A stretch of 64,000 nucleotides of DNA from Toxoplasma gondii ME49 (Eukaryota > Apicomplexa > Conoidasida > Eucoccidiorida > Sarcocystidae), in assembly GCF_000006565.2 (NCBI RefSeq), contig NC_031477.1:5852183-5916182 (forward strand), in the 5' to 3' direction. The translations under genes and the position numbers were made by a program. Under the pieces are notes generated by a model, which saw nothing but the letters and a program-made list of their open reading frames with translations, had not been told where the DNA came from and made no database searches. Position 1 is the first letter of the stretch. Every line of letters starts with the position of its first letter. Of the stretch, positions 14,501-27,852 are shown in pieces.

Positions 14501-14901
14501 TTCCCCATTCGATTGTCACTAGCTCGCGTGCTTCCACGCTCCACTTGCGGCATGCCGTCTCTTTCCATTTCAAACTTTTCTACGTGTCCCGGGATTTCTT
14601 CTGCGACACAACTCAGGACAAATACACACTTATTCTCCTTCCCGAGGTACGCTCTGAGGGTTGTTCAATCAATCAGTGGAGTTGGGCTGTGTGGCAACAG
14701 CAATTTGCCGTTCTTCGCTCCGTGGCGAACGCCTGGTGTAATTGAGTGGGTCCTGTCCCAATTTAGAACCAAAGTGAGTCCCCTCCATTCTCTTCTCGTT
14801 CCCGACGACCTCGCGACGTTGTCGCCCCGCACGCTCGCACTGACCTGCACAGTCGCTCAGTGTCCCTCAGAAGTCCGGTTGGAAGAGATGCAATAGGCGT
14901 G
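11527..14901. other. intergenic region between units A and B, no supported gene
   Basis: Only short, unconvincing open frames are present (for example 12772-12954, 13678-13893 and 13886-14077), with no match to the exons of neighbouring units. The last 500 bases before alphaB are pyrimidine-rich, as expected for a coccidian 5' UTR and promoter, and the similar stretch upstream of alphaC at about 30850-31107 supports that reading. Confidence 0.5.
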
Positions 14902-17900
14902 ATGGAGACGCAGTGGATCCACACGCTTGCAGCTGCCTCAGCCTCCCCTCCTTCGTCCTCTCTTCTACGGCAGACTGGTCCGACTCAGACGAGTCTAAGG
15001 CGTAAAACATCGACCACACGCAGGCGGGAACGAACACGCTGGAGAGACCGCGGAAACACACCTGTCCATCGTTTGTATCCTTTTCTTATCAGCCTTACAG
15101 CACTTGCGGCCGCTCTTGTGTTTCTGAAGCACTTCTACACTACTTGCGTCATCGGGTCAAGAGCGCCTCTTCGCTCATCCACTCTCACTACCTTCACATT
15201 TCCTCCTTCATTCCCCTCTTCACCATCCATTCCGTCTTCACCTTTGCCTCTGCAGCTCTCTTCTGGATCTGCGTCGACGGGACCACTGCACCGCAGGCTC
15301 GCAGAGACTCCCTGGCGCGACACGCAACATGGAGCGCCTACGATATGTCAGACCGACGATGACAGGGGCGGAGAAAACAGCAGCGATCGACAGGGGCACA
15401 GTGAGAGTGCAGAAACTCAGACAAGGGGGCAGGGAGGAGGAACTGGAGAAGAAGGTTCTTCGAACTCGAGGCGCCGAAGACGCCGCCCTGTGCACGAAGC
15501 AGGAGAAGACGAGAGGAAGGATGGGGACACGATTGGAACGACCCATGGTGAGAAGGGCAGTATGAATTGCTTTCCGCCTGGTAACATGCTGAAACAGCGT
15601 GCGCCGAGTTCGAGTGTAGAATCAGTGGCACATCCGCCCACAGACACGCACCGGTTTCTCAGCTACGGCTTCCTCCATGTAGTGCTTGTCTCTCTGCATG
15701 GTATCGGCTCTATGATCTGTAGCTCGTCACATAGCCGCTCGGTTGAGGAAGGGCTTTCCTGTCTGCCGTGCACCGTATGTTCTCATTCTCGTTCGAGGTT
15801 TGTTTGCTTTTGTCTGCAAATCGCTTGCGTCAGCGAGTCGTCGTGCCGTGCATTCTTGTTGACGTCTCCGTCCTCCTTGCTGCGTGTGTCCCTCGTGTAC
15901 GGATTAGTCGTCTACGTGTTTCTCTCGATTGCCCGAGATTGAGGTCCATACCAATCAGCTACCTTCTTCATGTTTCCGCTTCAGTGAATCCGCATTCCTC
16001 TTCTTCATTTGCTCAGTGGACGGGCAAGCTGGAAGTTGTGCCTTGCTGTTGCAGGAGATGCATCACCCACGGAAAGTGAGCTTGCTCCCAGTTCGAAACG
16101 CAAGAGACACACATTTCAGGACGAAGAGGTCGAAGACGAGATTGACACAGACCCGCTTCTAGGAGAGGAAGCAGCGATTCTGTCGTTCGAGAGTGAAAAT
16201 TTGGGTTTGGCGGCTCCCGAAAGGAACCCGTGTAACGGGCTAAGCGAACTGGAGCTGGAGTCTCTCCTTTTCCAACAGCATCTTATACCTAAACGTAAGA
16301 CAACAGACGATGAATCCTTCTATGAAGTAGAACATTCAAAAGACACATTAGATTCGCGACGCCGGGGGCCGAGACAGTTGGCACGAGTGTGTTCACGCAT
16401 TCCTGTACCACACAACGGGCGGAAAGACCTTTACGGTGCGGCGGTGACTATAGTACCACATTATGCAAGACAAAACGGAAAGAAGGGAGTCTTTACAAGA
16501 ACGAAAGCAATGCCAAACACTATAGAGAGATCCAGCAAGAGGTGGCTGTGTGTCCCGGTAAACAGATTGACATAGATTTAGCCAGAAGAGGGAGTCATGT
16601 GAAACAGAACTGTGTTGTTTACGAGTACATCTATATGAGAATATACACAGACGGCCAGACGGAACGCTGTGTTGTGAGTTCAAACTGATGTGTCGACCTG
16701 GTCGTGTAGTTACAAACGACTTCGATCATTGACGTGTTTCCCAACGTCCGACTAACTGACTCCTATCCGCACCCATCGCAACACCAGTCACTAAGAATTG
16801 CCGGTGTTTTCATTTATCGTGTCTTTCTCTTCGGTTGTTTCCCATGATCATATCTGAAACATTCACGAGTACCCCGCCATTTGCTGTGACATTTTCGTAA
16901 CAAATGGATTTCCTGTGTGGCCTTCATCTATATAGCTGCCACGATAGCAACAATTTTGGGGATACCTCTGCTGGAATAAGCTCGCATGATGCCGCTTTCC
17001 CCCTACTGGAGCATGTGTTTATGTTGGGTCTCAGACGGAGAAATTCTCGCCTTTTTCTCATTCAGCACGAAACTATACCGCAGTCTGAAGTCGGACATAA
17101 GAAGGAGAATACGTATTGCAGTCGGACCTAAAGGGAAGACGGGCAGCGTTGGCACGCTGTTACGCAAGCTCGCGGTAGCTATATTTCTATCTCGCCAATT
17201 TGAGTGGATACAAAGCTCCCTACCACCCCATATCAGGCATTATGTCGAAACGAAAGACCAAAAAGCCCACGCTGCGCTGAAGCAGACTATTCGAGAGGTT
17301 CTTTTTGATTTGCTTGGGAACACGAGAGAAGACTGCCTACACGCGGTTCAAGTGGAGCTTCTTCGCACAGCACTGGCGGCGTCGCGTGGAGCTTATGTGG
17401 AGGATACACACTGGCACAGGGACATCACTTTGCGTGATCTTGACGAAGACGATTACACCGAGATGTTGAAGACGCACGCTAATGGTGAGGCAACGCTGTC
17501 GGAAGCGCTTAGAAGAAGCGCACGCGCGTGGACACAGGAGAAATTTATCGGAAATGAGGCAGTCCCCCACCGTGAGAATATAGTCAACCATATGACGTGG
17601 AAAAGGGAACGGCTGGGAGCTTATGAGCCCTTGCAGAAAAGAACATGTGCTGGTTATATTTGTGTGAAATCAGAGGAATGCTTGGTACTGTCCTCGACCA
17701 TGGTGCACGCGGATGTCAGACTTGGAACGTCACCGAATGTGGCTTTAGCAGTCGGCGGGAATGCTTCTATCTATGGCATACACCACCTTTATTGGCCCAA
17801 GTGTAGATGTTTCCACGTTTTTGTACGTCCAGTTGACAAGCAAACAGACCAGAGACTCATTCGTGTGTCCATCTATTCGTCTGACAAAGCCCCTTCATCT

Positions 17901-17930
17901 TCAGTTATACCTATCAGTCTCGTGTTATAG
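14902..17930 (+). CDS. alphaB: RRLAE-motif protein with recessed membrane segment and NLS-like exon
   Basis: Proposed exons 14902-15547, 16055-16294 and 17035-17930 give 593 residues; donors are GTGAGA and GTAAGA, and both introns are phase 1. The start was chosen as the first ATG in the open frame that matches alphaC. Exon 1: a basic Ser/Thr/Arg-rich N-terminus; a hydrophobic segment at residues about 59-78 (LISLTALAAALVFLKHFY); a Pro/Ser-rich linker; RRLAE at 131-135; and a run of six Arg. Exon 2 begins acidic/basic with SKRKRHTF, NLS-like. Exon 3 is a charged helical domain with LLGNTREDCLHAVQVELL followed by MLKTHANGEA, shared with alphaC and the beta genes. Known biology: RRLxx-type (TEXEL) motifs after a recessed signal sequence are cut by ASP5 in exported dense-granule proteins. 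Inference: an exported, possibly host-nucleus-directed protein. The long exon 3 tail (after about residue 480) has no counterpart in alphaC. Confidence 0.6.
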
Positions 17931-18850
17931 CTAGCCTTCTTGGCATAACTCCTGTCTGAGGGTGGCCGTACAGTCGAGCACCTCCGTTCCAGGTGCGTAC
18001 GCTAATGTGTACAGTCGCGTGAACGTTAATTCCCCCAGCTGCGTGTAGGCTGCTGTCCACTGCAATGTTTTCTACCACTTGGTCCGTATTCTGGCTGCAG
18101 CTTGACGGTTGCACGTTTTCCAGGTTGCGTAAATGTATTTCGCACTGTGCTCATTAATACAACTCGACAACCGACACCACCATCAAAAATGGTCAGTGTC
18201 GTTCCCCTCAGCCTTCACTCTGGTTTGCATTTGCGATTCATGTGCATCTCTGGCCACATGTGTTCACGTTTGTCAATCCTTGTGCATACTTCTCTTACGC
18301 AGTTCATTGTGAAAACTGTGCATAGACCAACATGCATTTGTCGCAAATATGCATGCACAAAAGAGCGTCTCTAAGCAATAAAATCTGCAACCATTCTTTG
18401 AACTCTTCGCTGCTTCGTTTAGCTCGTGAGAAACTCTCTCCACTGAAAGAGATCTGTATAACCATATATCTCTGTTCAACAGTCGTGTACTTTAAACCGC
18501 GCATCTGGCTACAAATGCACAGCTGAACGTGTTCGCACATCTTGTCGGTGTCATAACGTTAAAGGCGTGAACAAGCTCGTATCCACCGAACGGTTGTGAC
18601 GACCTATTTGTACAAGTGTGTCTGCGAGGCTGCCTGCGTCGCGTTTGAAATATGAAATCAGACACGCATACAAGGTGCCTTGCAAGGAGTGGTGACACTC
18701 ACTGTCGGGAATGCGTTCCCTCACGACGATTGTTTTAATGCAAGAGGGAGCACCCGTACGACTTCACGTATGAATTTCGTTTTCGTGTGCTATGCGTTGT
18801 CATGCGATGCCGGACTTATGAACCGATCGCAAGACTGAACTACAGGCTTT
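17931..18850. other. intergenic region between alphaB and betaB
   Basis: No supported gene. It contains short ATG frames and AT-rich stretches. The first exon of betaB probably lies at its right end; the frame MNFVFVCYALSC at about 18774 stops after 22 codons and has no donor, so I do not annotate it. Confidence 0.4.
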
Positions 18851-21667
18851 ATGCGGACAAGCTTGGGGACATTTTTTGTTGCGAATCTGTGTGGTGATGG
18901 ATTTACGACAGATCCCATTTCGTCCGAAACACATATGTGTCTCTGTATTACCAGCTATGCAGTTGTGTGGTATATCCTTTCTCTTGGGCCAACCAACGAC
19001 ACCTTTATCATCTTTTGTGTGTACATAATGCAAACTGCTTGGTTTTCTGTTTGTGACTGTCAGAACTTACATGGGCTGTGTCGGGCCGGCAACCACTTGC
19101 AGACTTGCGCTTCTTTATGAGGCAACGGCAGGACATCGACAAGCGTGAGCGATACATACCCACGGAACACTCAGTTGCTTCGTTGCTGTCACCTTTTCTC
19201 TGGCGTAGCTTGCCTCGGCTGCAGCACCATACACGATCTGTTGTTTGAGACTCGGTCAGAACATTTTGTTTTCATTTCGTTGTGGTTGGGTGTTTTTTCT
19301 GTTCCCGTTTTATTTCTTCTCCTCCCTCACACAGACATACCGGAGACGTCCCTGCTGAAGCGCGCCATAAAACCTGTAGGTGAGAGAACTTTTTCTAGCT
19401 TTCCCAGCGTTAGTGAGTGATCTCTGGATACGGACTGCGACAGCGTAGTGTGACACGCCGCAAGAACGTGGACGCTGTCACCTGAAGGTTTACGCAGCTA
19501 TGGAGGGCCAAGCGTAATCGCAGGTGCGCAGAAGTATACGCGACAAAACACACACGTGCAGACAAAGTGTCGCATAGACCACATAGACCACTACACCAGG
19601 ACGGAATGGAGCCCGTGTCTGTGGTGGTAAGCGAGATACGGTGCCGCTCTCACGACTGGTCACAGAGGGGGTGTGCACCACGTCTGCGCCGATATGTGCA
19701 AATGGGTTCGGTGTCACGATGAGTGGTTTTTTACTGTTTACGTGCTGACATGCACTTGCTGGCAACCCACATTTCAAGAGGGCAACAGGCAGTTTCGTAT
19801 TCGCTCGTATGCGATGGTCCAGCAGCAGGACTATACAGGAATAAGAGAACATTTCCAATCATGGAATCCTCTCTTCGAAAAAGACGTCCGAAGTCCCCTC
19901 CGTGTAGTCGCAGTCGTGCGGCGCATCCTGTCAGACTTCGGTGGTGTATATCGGAGAGCTACATGAGAGAGAAGTGAATTCGCAAGAGCATGCAGGACTT
20001 TATCATATACTGTGGTTCGCAGTTTTCACGCGAGGACGCGTGAGCTTTTCTCTGGAACCACTCCCTCATCCTCTAGAGAAGGACCCTAACGAGCATTTCA
20101 AGACCACCCAGCGTCTAGCGCCTTTTGTTACAGACGTTATCAGACCTCCAGGTCAGCCCCTATACGCGCGCTGTCCCTCACCAGACCCGCCGTGGCGGTG
20201 GGTGGAGACCAGAAACGCGCATATGGGTGGACCGCTCAAATGAACCATGATGCGTAAATGGGCGTTTTTCCTGTGGGGGGGCGGTTTTTCGTATATCTGT
20301 GCTTCTACATATGTGTTTATAACGATTAGGCAGTTAGGATGTTGACTTTATGGCGATGGTAGGTAGCGTTATATACACAAATCCTAGTCAACAGTGGTTT
20401 CTTTCTGAGCGAGCATTCTCTGTCTATATTTGGACTCGCTGACTGTATTACTGCATCACGAAATATACAGATGTGCATAGAAAAGAATGTACAGTACAGC
20501 AGATGACGCAGGGCCACACATGCTCTCCTCCATTTTGAAGCGTATCAACAGAAATCATCGCAAGCATTTGGAGATAAAGCGATATTTTGTGGCTGAGTCC
20601 AAACGAAAGAATGGGATTCAAGTTCTCGCAAAGCATTAACATACTTTGTAAGTGGGTGTACCTGTGTCGCCAATAGCGCGTTCGCATCCAGAGTGTGGCT
20701 GATGGTGTATCGGCATGTGGACGTGTTCGTTTCACCCCATAATGCAGCCATCCTCACGTACAACATAGGAACGGTAACCCGACAGTAGCGGTACTCGCTG
20801 GAAACACAAAACTCTACATCAAAGCCTCAAACCATCCAAACTGGCAAACTCGTCCGTTCAAAAAATCAGCGGAACTCTGGGATCGCTGGGACGGGCTTTG
20901 GTTCGCCTCTGACGTTTGACCGTTCTCTGTTTTTGCGCCCTTTCCTTCCGTCTTCCGCAACAGAGGTCCCTGCAGCTACCTGGGCGACAGTCTTCACAAA
21001 GCTTGCGGATATGGAGCTGAGTAATCTCAGACAACTTCGATGTAAAATTGAACGTGATATGTGGATGGACACGGCAGTTGACATGCTCCGTGTCATTACC
21101 CTTGCAAGCCAAACTGCCTCGGAAGCGACAATTGTAGCGCTTCAATACCCGGCTTCGCCTGAGGTAATGGAGTTATCTAACGCAGCAAGACGCTTGACGA
21201 GGTCAGTTGATCTTACGTGTGAAATGCTTGGTGTGGCTCATGAAGACGGAGCGAAACTTAAGCAAATTCTAGCAGCCTACGTGTCTGAGAACTCGCGGGC
21301 AATCAGAGAAGAATCGGCAGGACAAGATGGTCCTAAAGATCCCACTGAGAGACTCTACACAGTCCTTCGCGGTGAGCAAAAGCACATGCCCATCTCAGCC
21401 AACAAACGGACAAGGAACCGAGCAGAATACGTGTCACACGTAAGATTAAAAGTCAGTTCACAACGGACACGACCACGGCTACACTCGTCGGCACAGCTAT
21501 CGCTCATACCGATGACCGTGAGAGCCCCGCGCAGGCACAAATGTGGGCAGGTTTTCCGTCGAAGAGAGAATGTGTATGGGAAAACGTTTATATCGATCCA
21601 ATGTGGTTCACCCGACTACATTATCGTTATGTGGCAGGGTTTGGTGGGCTGCAGCCAACACCAGTGA
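18851..21667 (+). CDS. betaB: family gene with helical C-terminal domain
   Basis: Firm exons: 19335-19379 (IPETSLLKRAIKPV), 19884-19943 (60-nt exon, RRILSDFG), 20134-20151 (18-nt micro-exon, DVIRPP) and 20964-21667; introns are phase 1. The first exon is doubtful: 18851-18893 (MRTSLGTFFVANLC, hydrophobic, phase-1 donor GTGATG) would give a 289-residue protein. The last exon holds the shared domain: MLGVAHEDGAKLKQIL, then LYTVLRGEQKHM, aligning with betaA GVNPHDIRRLEEIL and LAYMVQGERKH. It runs about 70 codons further than betaA, with a basic RTRPRLHSS stretch. The micro-exon is supported by the same TTNCAG-acceptor plus GTCAG-donor layout in betaA. Likely secreted; function unknown. Confidence 0.5.
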
Positions 21668-21839
21668 GGATAGGTTCTGACAATCTGTGATCGTACAACA
21701 GCTGAGTCACGTAACGGACAGCGTTTCAACTTGTTGCAGAATGAGGCGATGGAAAAGTATATTCCAGTCCACGCCGAGGTCGAATAGAAAACATGGAAGG
21801 TTTATTCGCGTGTTTCCACACTATAGTGTGAACCGCTCC

Positions 21840-24800
21840 ATGCGGCTGTTTCTCTTTACCTTTTGTGTCTGTTGTGCACTAGATACCGTTCGAGCAACGC
21901 AACAAATGGATCTCGCGCAGGTGCTCATTGACGCCATGGCAGCGGATGAAGGCCTCTTTCACCGTAAGTTGGTTTTCACTTGTGTCTATGGGGATAGAGG
22001 AGTGCCTAGGTGTGGGAGTAGACCGGAATGTGAGCGAGAAGCGTCCGGGCGTCTGCAGGCGAAAAGGAGCTGACAAGCACATACGTGAAAAAGAAGAAAG
22101 AAATCCTACGCGCGATAGTGTGAAGCGACGGGGGGTATACGGAATATGGAGGCGGTAGACATCTCTATAGGGCTGCGTGGAAGCGACAAGCAGGCCGAAC
22201 TGGAGCACAGGCAACCCGGTCGGGGGTGACGATGGGACCAGGATTCGTAGCTCCTCGAGACGACAAAACATAGTCTGGGATGTAGAGCCGTCACAGCAGC
22301 TGAGCAGCGGACGTGAGCTGACTGAGAAAGCGGTGGTGCACGTACGTGCTGCCAACGAACAGCAGGGTGGTGGAGTGCGTAATGACAATACCGACACGTA
22401 CAAACAAGGTTGTGCTAGAACGAAGATGGACATGGAAACGCATATTGACGGGTGGGCACAAACAGACAGGGAACCGGAACCTGCGAAAGGTGCGAGGGCG
22501 ACACTGACAACATGTCGGTTCAGTGACTTTCTACATGGAAACAGCAGAGTGCCTCGGTTCCGAAGAACGTGACTAGGCACGAAGATCTGCACACTAGAGG
22601 GTTAAGTCTCCTTCTCAGCGGGTACTCTACACATTCCCTAAAACCAGGTCAATAAGACCACATGTGTGGCGTTCACAGTAATGGTCGGGACTTCGCCTCT
22701 TTGCGTCCTGAACGTTAAGTCCCCCGGAACAGCATACCTCTGACGATTGTTCCTACATCATCTGACTTCTTTTTTTCGCAGCTCCCTCCCGGCTTGCCTC
22801 ACCCGGAATTCTGAGGACATTCTTGGAATCATACCACCCAGGTACGTGCGCTGCTCTCCGTGAGGTTGAACTCTACGCTATCCGTTGTCACCCTTTCCCC
22901 CTTTTTTAGGGGATGCAATCTTTCCTTAAGATCCCTGCTGTCCTCCCGCCCCTTGTTTCTCACTGTGACGTCGCGTTGTTACTGTGACTTTTCAGCGTCG
23001 TCGCTGCAAATCATGCTTGTGCATAGTAGTTGCTCTTCTCTCATTCTTGCCCGGTTGATTCGTCCCGGCTAAGCACTGTGTTCTTTCCGGGTCCTTCCTT
23101 CTAATTCTACCTTTGTCCTTGAATCATGTGTTCGTTCTGGTGTCGAGCCCCTCTGGTAAGGTTGTACATCAACCTGTTTGCTGCCACTTCTGCCGTTCCT
23201 TCTTCTGGTTTATCCTTTCTAGACCAGCGCCACGCTGCCTTCACCATGAATTATGGTGTCCTGGTCATCCCTCGAATTATTTTTGGATGTGTACTCTAAC
23301 GGGTGCATTCCGCCCTCGCTGCTGAAGTCGGAACCATCAATACAGAAACTTCAGAGGCATTTGATCTCGTTTCTCTTGCCGCGAGTTTGTGAAGTGTGTA
23401 CAGACAGCTAGTGCGTCATGTGTGCGTGAATATGCCGAATACGAATACACACTCTGCTCCTCGTCCTTCCGCGTGCGTGCACAACTGTCTGGCGAGCGGA
23501 TAGAGTAGTCGCTGGCGAATGCCACCCGTCCCGACAACAGAGCGGAAGGACGGTGTGACGGGGAAGGGTCAGCCGTGGAAGATGGATAATGAACGATCAG
23601 ATGAGGAACTCTTGAGGAAGCGAAAAAAGCGAGAGAAGTGGATCACGGGAAGGAAGCGATGAAGCAACTATGGCGATGTGCAGGAAGGCACATCTGTGTG
23701 GTACTTAGTCAACTCACTAGTATTTCGCAATTTTGCCAGCATTGACATCAAGTATAGAACGGCAACCAAAGGACTGAGGAATAACGAATTCGCCGCAAAT
23801 GTCGAAAGGATACTAATTGAACAACAGGGAACCACCATCGATCGGAGCTGCGAACTGCAATTCAGACTCATCGACGAAGGAAACACATGCTAGAATGGCA
23901 GTCGCTCTGCATGCAACCGTGTTGCCGATATATCTTCCCTTGCGTTGTGTCGTCATGTTCTCCGGCGTTATTCGTTACCTGCTACAGTGAGCACCACCTC
24001 GAACTCGCCCGGCCACAGTTTCTGCAAGTGTTTCGTGGACTCGATATTTTACTTCATCCACATGCGTGGTCTCTCACCTCTGGTCTCTTTCCAGTCCCTC
24101 CTGCAATAGGACTATGTCGCCTCTTCCCCTGTCTCCCCGTCATGCACAGTGCTTCAACTTTGTGTGCTCATTTCAAACGCAAACGTACAGAAGGGGAGGC
24201 CGCAGCAGGGCAGACAGGCTTGACAGGCGCCACACAGCAAACTGGAGAGGCTGTTGCTGCGTTACAAGAAGGTCTGCTTGGGACGCGGCGCGAACGAGCT
24301 CGCGCTGTGAGCGAGGCAGCCGAAGCAGAGGTCGAAGAGCCGGAATCCGCTGGAACCGATGGCCGTAAGAGAAGGGGACACTCTGTCTGTGGATCTCTTG
24401 TTTTTCTCTCTTCCGTATAACTGATATGTGTGCTGCAATATCTCTGTGAGCTACAAAGCGTGCCGCCACCAGAAAAGGAGCTTTTGAACGACTCTGTTTC
24501 CTTCTTTCGCGCCTGTTTTCCGTCGTCGAGTGTATGACAAACCTCCGGTTCGGCCGTCAAACACCCTATCTTGCTTGCTTCGATATTTAGTAGACTGCTC
24601 GACATTTTGTTTGTTGCGCTGTTCACATTTGCAGCAAGTCGTTCTCCCTGTGCATCCTGTGACAACACTGAATAAATTCGCAGTACCCAACAGAGGCATT
24701 CAACCCCTTTAAAAGAAAGGCGATTACTTAATACAGGTGCCGGAGTGATGCGGTCTCAAAAAACAATCAGTAAAGAAGAATCAACAGCGACCACAGCCGA

Positions 24801-27800
24801 TTCACACGTCTATAGACTGAGAATCGAGGATATGTGTTGATAGTACTGCCGTTCACTAGAATGCGAGGTCACGACATACTAATGTTGGCAGTGTGTGGAA
24901 CCATGATCGACGGTGCTTTCAACCTTGACAAACGGTAAGAAGGCGAGGCAAACGTCGCAGGGACTCCTTAATAACACCCGGAGTTGGAGGTCTCCACAAA
25001 ATAAGTGACGACCTGTCGCAGAGCAATGGCAGCAACCATTCGCCGCAGTGTTGTACTGCCATTATATCTGTTTTTTGAGGAGGCATGCTGTCCCTTAAGG
25101 AAAAAGGGCCTTCAACAAATTTGATGCGTTCTCGCAGGTGACACTTTCGCTCATATGCTGGAAGAACTCGGAGGGACTGTCTTCTTCAGTGGTGGCAAAC
25201 GAGGACAGAAAGAAGAGACCTCCGAGCAAGCGCAGTCACTGCGTCCTCTACACAGGAGCCCGGAGGATGGAAAGGAACAGAGTACAAAAGAGGGACAAAG
25301 CGGGCAAGGACACGGCGATGGTACAGGGGTTGTAGGGTTGTCCGTAGCGCACGAATCGGTTGTCTCTGCTATGGCGAGTACTCCTTGGGTTCCGCTTGCG
25401 GATGATCAGCTTGGCTCTTCTCCAATCAAAAAAGCTCGAACAGATGAGCCTCTGCCAGATGTGGGAGAACAGAAGGGAACCGCAAGCTCCAGCGTCGCAG
25501 ATTACGTTACGCCACTGCATAAGGAGCAAGCTCATCGGGCGGGTGACGACGATGATTTCGACAGTTTCGATATTCCGGCCGAGTGGATTTTTGACTCACT
25601 GATGGCGCTGGAAGACGACGATGCCGTTGCGGCGCAAGACGGTAAGTCAGTGGCAGCAGGTTAGAAGAGGGCATACGCAGCTTTCAACCCTAACATAGGC
25701 GGTCTTGGACACACACACACGCAATGAAGGAAAGTCCTCCCCTGCATCATTCATTTCGTAGTGTGGCTGATGGTGGTTCAAATGCCGCGCCATCCGCTAC
25801 TGACTTACATTCGTTGCACTGCGACTGGGGATCGTCAAGCTTACCTCTGAGACATTTAGAGAGGTGATGGGCTCCTGGAACTTGATTGGCGGAGCCATGG
25901 CAAAACACACTCTTCGACATGGAAATCGGCATGGGACACACGTTTCACCCGTACAGCTGCCCAGTTTCAGACAATTGGCGCCTGTAACGTGCAAGCAGTT
26001 GCCGAGAGCCTTTGGTGCAGCACTGCAGCAAGTTACAGTGTCACGTCCCATTTGGTCGAGCTGTGAACATGTACATCAAAGCGTCCTCCAGATTCTCAAC
26101 TCGCCTAGGTTCCCAGGTCACACGACCCCAGGTGTTTTTGTCGTATCAATACTGCGAAGCCTCTCTACTCATGATGTGCTTGCGCAGTTATTCGTTGGTC
26201 TACGTGGGAATGCTCACATGCCAGCTGACGCTGGGGCAGCCAGTTTCGTATGTATTTACTTCTGTGTCTGCCTGTCTCTGTGCGACGTTCCACACAACGA
26301 GCTGGGAACAGTTGGAAGGTCACTTCACCGACGGTGTTAGCACTTTAACCGTCGTATACGGTATCATGTGTGTAGAAGAAAGCAAATTTGTTCATCTGTC
26401 AGCGCATGTGAGGAGCTTTGAATGTGACACTGTCTAAGCGTACGTCTATTCCCTTGACTCTGTGCAACTCTCGATTGACTTGTCTCAGCACATTTTATTC
26501 ACCAATATGAACCGGCACACGCGACTGTGTGTTTATGTGCCATTCTCCGAATGCCTGTATCTTTTCATGGGTCGACATGTCGACGACCAACTCAATCTGT
26601 CAGTCACGAAAGCAGCCAGGTATTTCCGTTTCTGTTTGCGGCACCTGAGCGTACGTTCCTGTTATTCTCTCGACCAGTTTCTACTGATGATATCTGTTAA
26701 GTGGTCGTGGTTTTGCTTTTTGTGAGCGGCCAAGAGTAGCGGCGAAGCGAGGTGTCAGATGCGGGTCCACCCAACAGCTGGGCTTTTGTTTGCGTTTGCC
26801 ACGGTGTTTGTCGAGCTCGTTCATTTGCCAGTCAGACTGCAAACACCGACTACCTACCGGCAAAGATGTGCAAACGGGGCAAACACATCACTCGTTGACC
26901 TTCGCCCTTAACGTGACTAGGCTGCATATTTACCTCGCGATCTCGCCACTGCGGCATCTCGTTCTGTCAAGTCCTTATTCAGGTTGTTGTTCGCATGTCG
27001 AGCTCCACGAAACGCTTTGCTGCCCTTTCATGCTTTTTGGTGGTAAGCGTATGGTGTGAGATTCCTTGTCAGATGCATGCTGTGACTGTGGTTTCGTTAT
27101 TTGCTTCTTGTGTTTCGTCTCGCTTGCGTTGCCCCTCTTTTTGTTTCAGAGGGTACACGGGCCCCAGCAGTTCTTCCTGCGCTTTCTCTTCTGGACGACG
27201 ACAGCCTCCTGGATAGCATGGTCGCGCTGCTCGACGCCAGTGAAGGTGAGACAGAACAAGAAAGGAGGGTCGTTCTCGCTTGTGTGCCCGGTCGTCGTTT
27301 TTATGACTGTCGGTGTACCAGTTGCTGCGAGGCTGTGCAGTGGCGGTTGTGCCCATGTGGACCCTTTTTTGAGACGGCTTTCGTACGCGACAGGATAGGC
27401 CTTTATTTTTCCAGGCGGTGTTCTAGATCAAGGCTCCTTCTTTAATTCTCTCCTTGCCGCCGCCGTAGTATTCTTCAGGTGATGTCGGCAGGCTATTACC
27501 TATCACGTATCATCATATTCGTCTTTCTCTGAAAGCGTCGTTTCTGGCTCGACCATACGCTGCCCCCATCGCCATTATCGTGGTCATTTCCGATCGACTG
27601 TCGGCCGTCGTTTCCAGTTAATAACTACTTCCCTTACGTTGTTTTCTGGCCGCATAACTATACTGTTTATGCGCTTCCTCAGCCTTTGCTTTGCCCTTGA
27701 TGCTTCCACAAATGATGCCTTCGTCAAGTGAATGATTTATTTCTATGTATGGATACTTGATTCTGTTTTTGTCCTCTGGCATCGTTTGCTTCTTTTCCTC

Positions 27801-27852
27801 GCCAGAAGAAGTGACAGAAAACGACGACGTTCCGGAGGGGGCGACAGACTAA
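21840..27852 (+). CDS. gammaB: signal-peptide, NLS-like and acidic-module family gene
   Basis: Model exons 21840-21963, 22782-22841, 24191-24364, 25138-25641, 27150-27245 and 27806-27852; all phase 1, 334 residues. Exon 1 starts MRLFLFTFCVCCAL, a good signal peptide, and ends at a GTAAGT donor. Exon 2 is the 60-nt exon (LRTFLESYHPG). Exon 3 is basic then acidic and resembles the alpha exon-1 tail. Exon 4 has NLS-like PIKKARTDE, then DIPAEWIFDSLMALEDDD. Exon 5 ends DDDSLLDSMVALLDASE. The last exon encodes EVTENDDVPEGATD and stop. The start lies only 172 bases after betaB's stop. Alternatives: a short gene ending at 23893 through a weak last exon 23688-23893, followed by a separate gene with a start at 23911 (hydrophobic MQPCCRYIFPCV) whose open frame runs straight into exon 24191-24364. 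Joining is inference. Confidence 0.48.

Noticed and set aside
14438..14896. 152-codon frame upstream of alphaB
   Set aside because: C/T-rich composition typical of coccidian 5' UTRs; no feature and no partner upstream of alphaC.
26012..26437. 141-codon frame with hydrophobic stretches between gammaB exons
   Set aside because: No splice sites of the right phase and no counterpart in other units; reads as intron.
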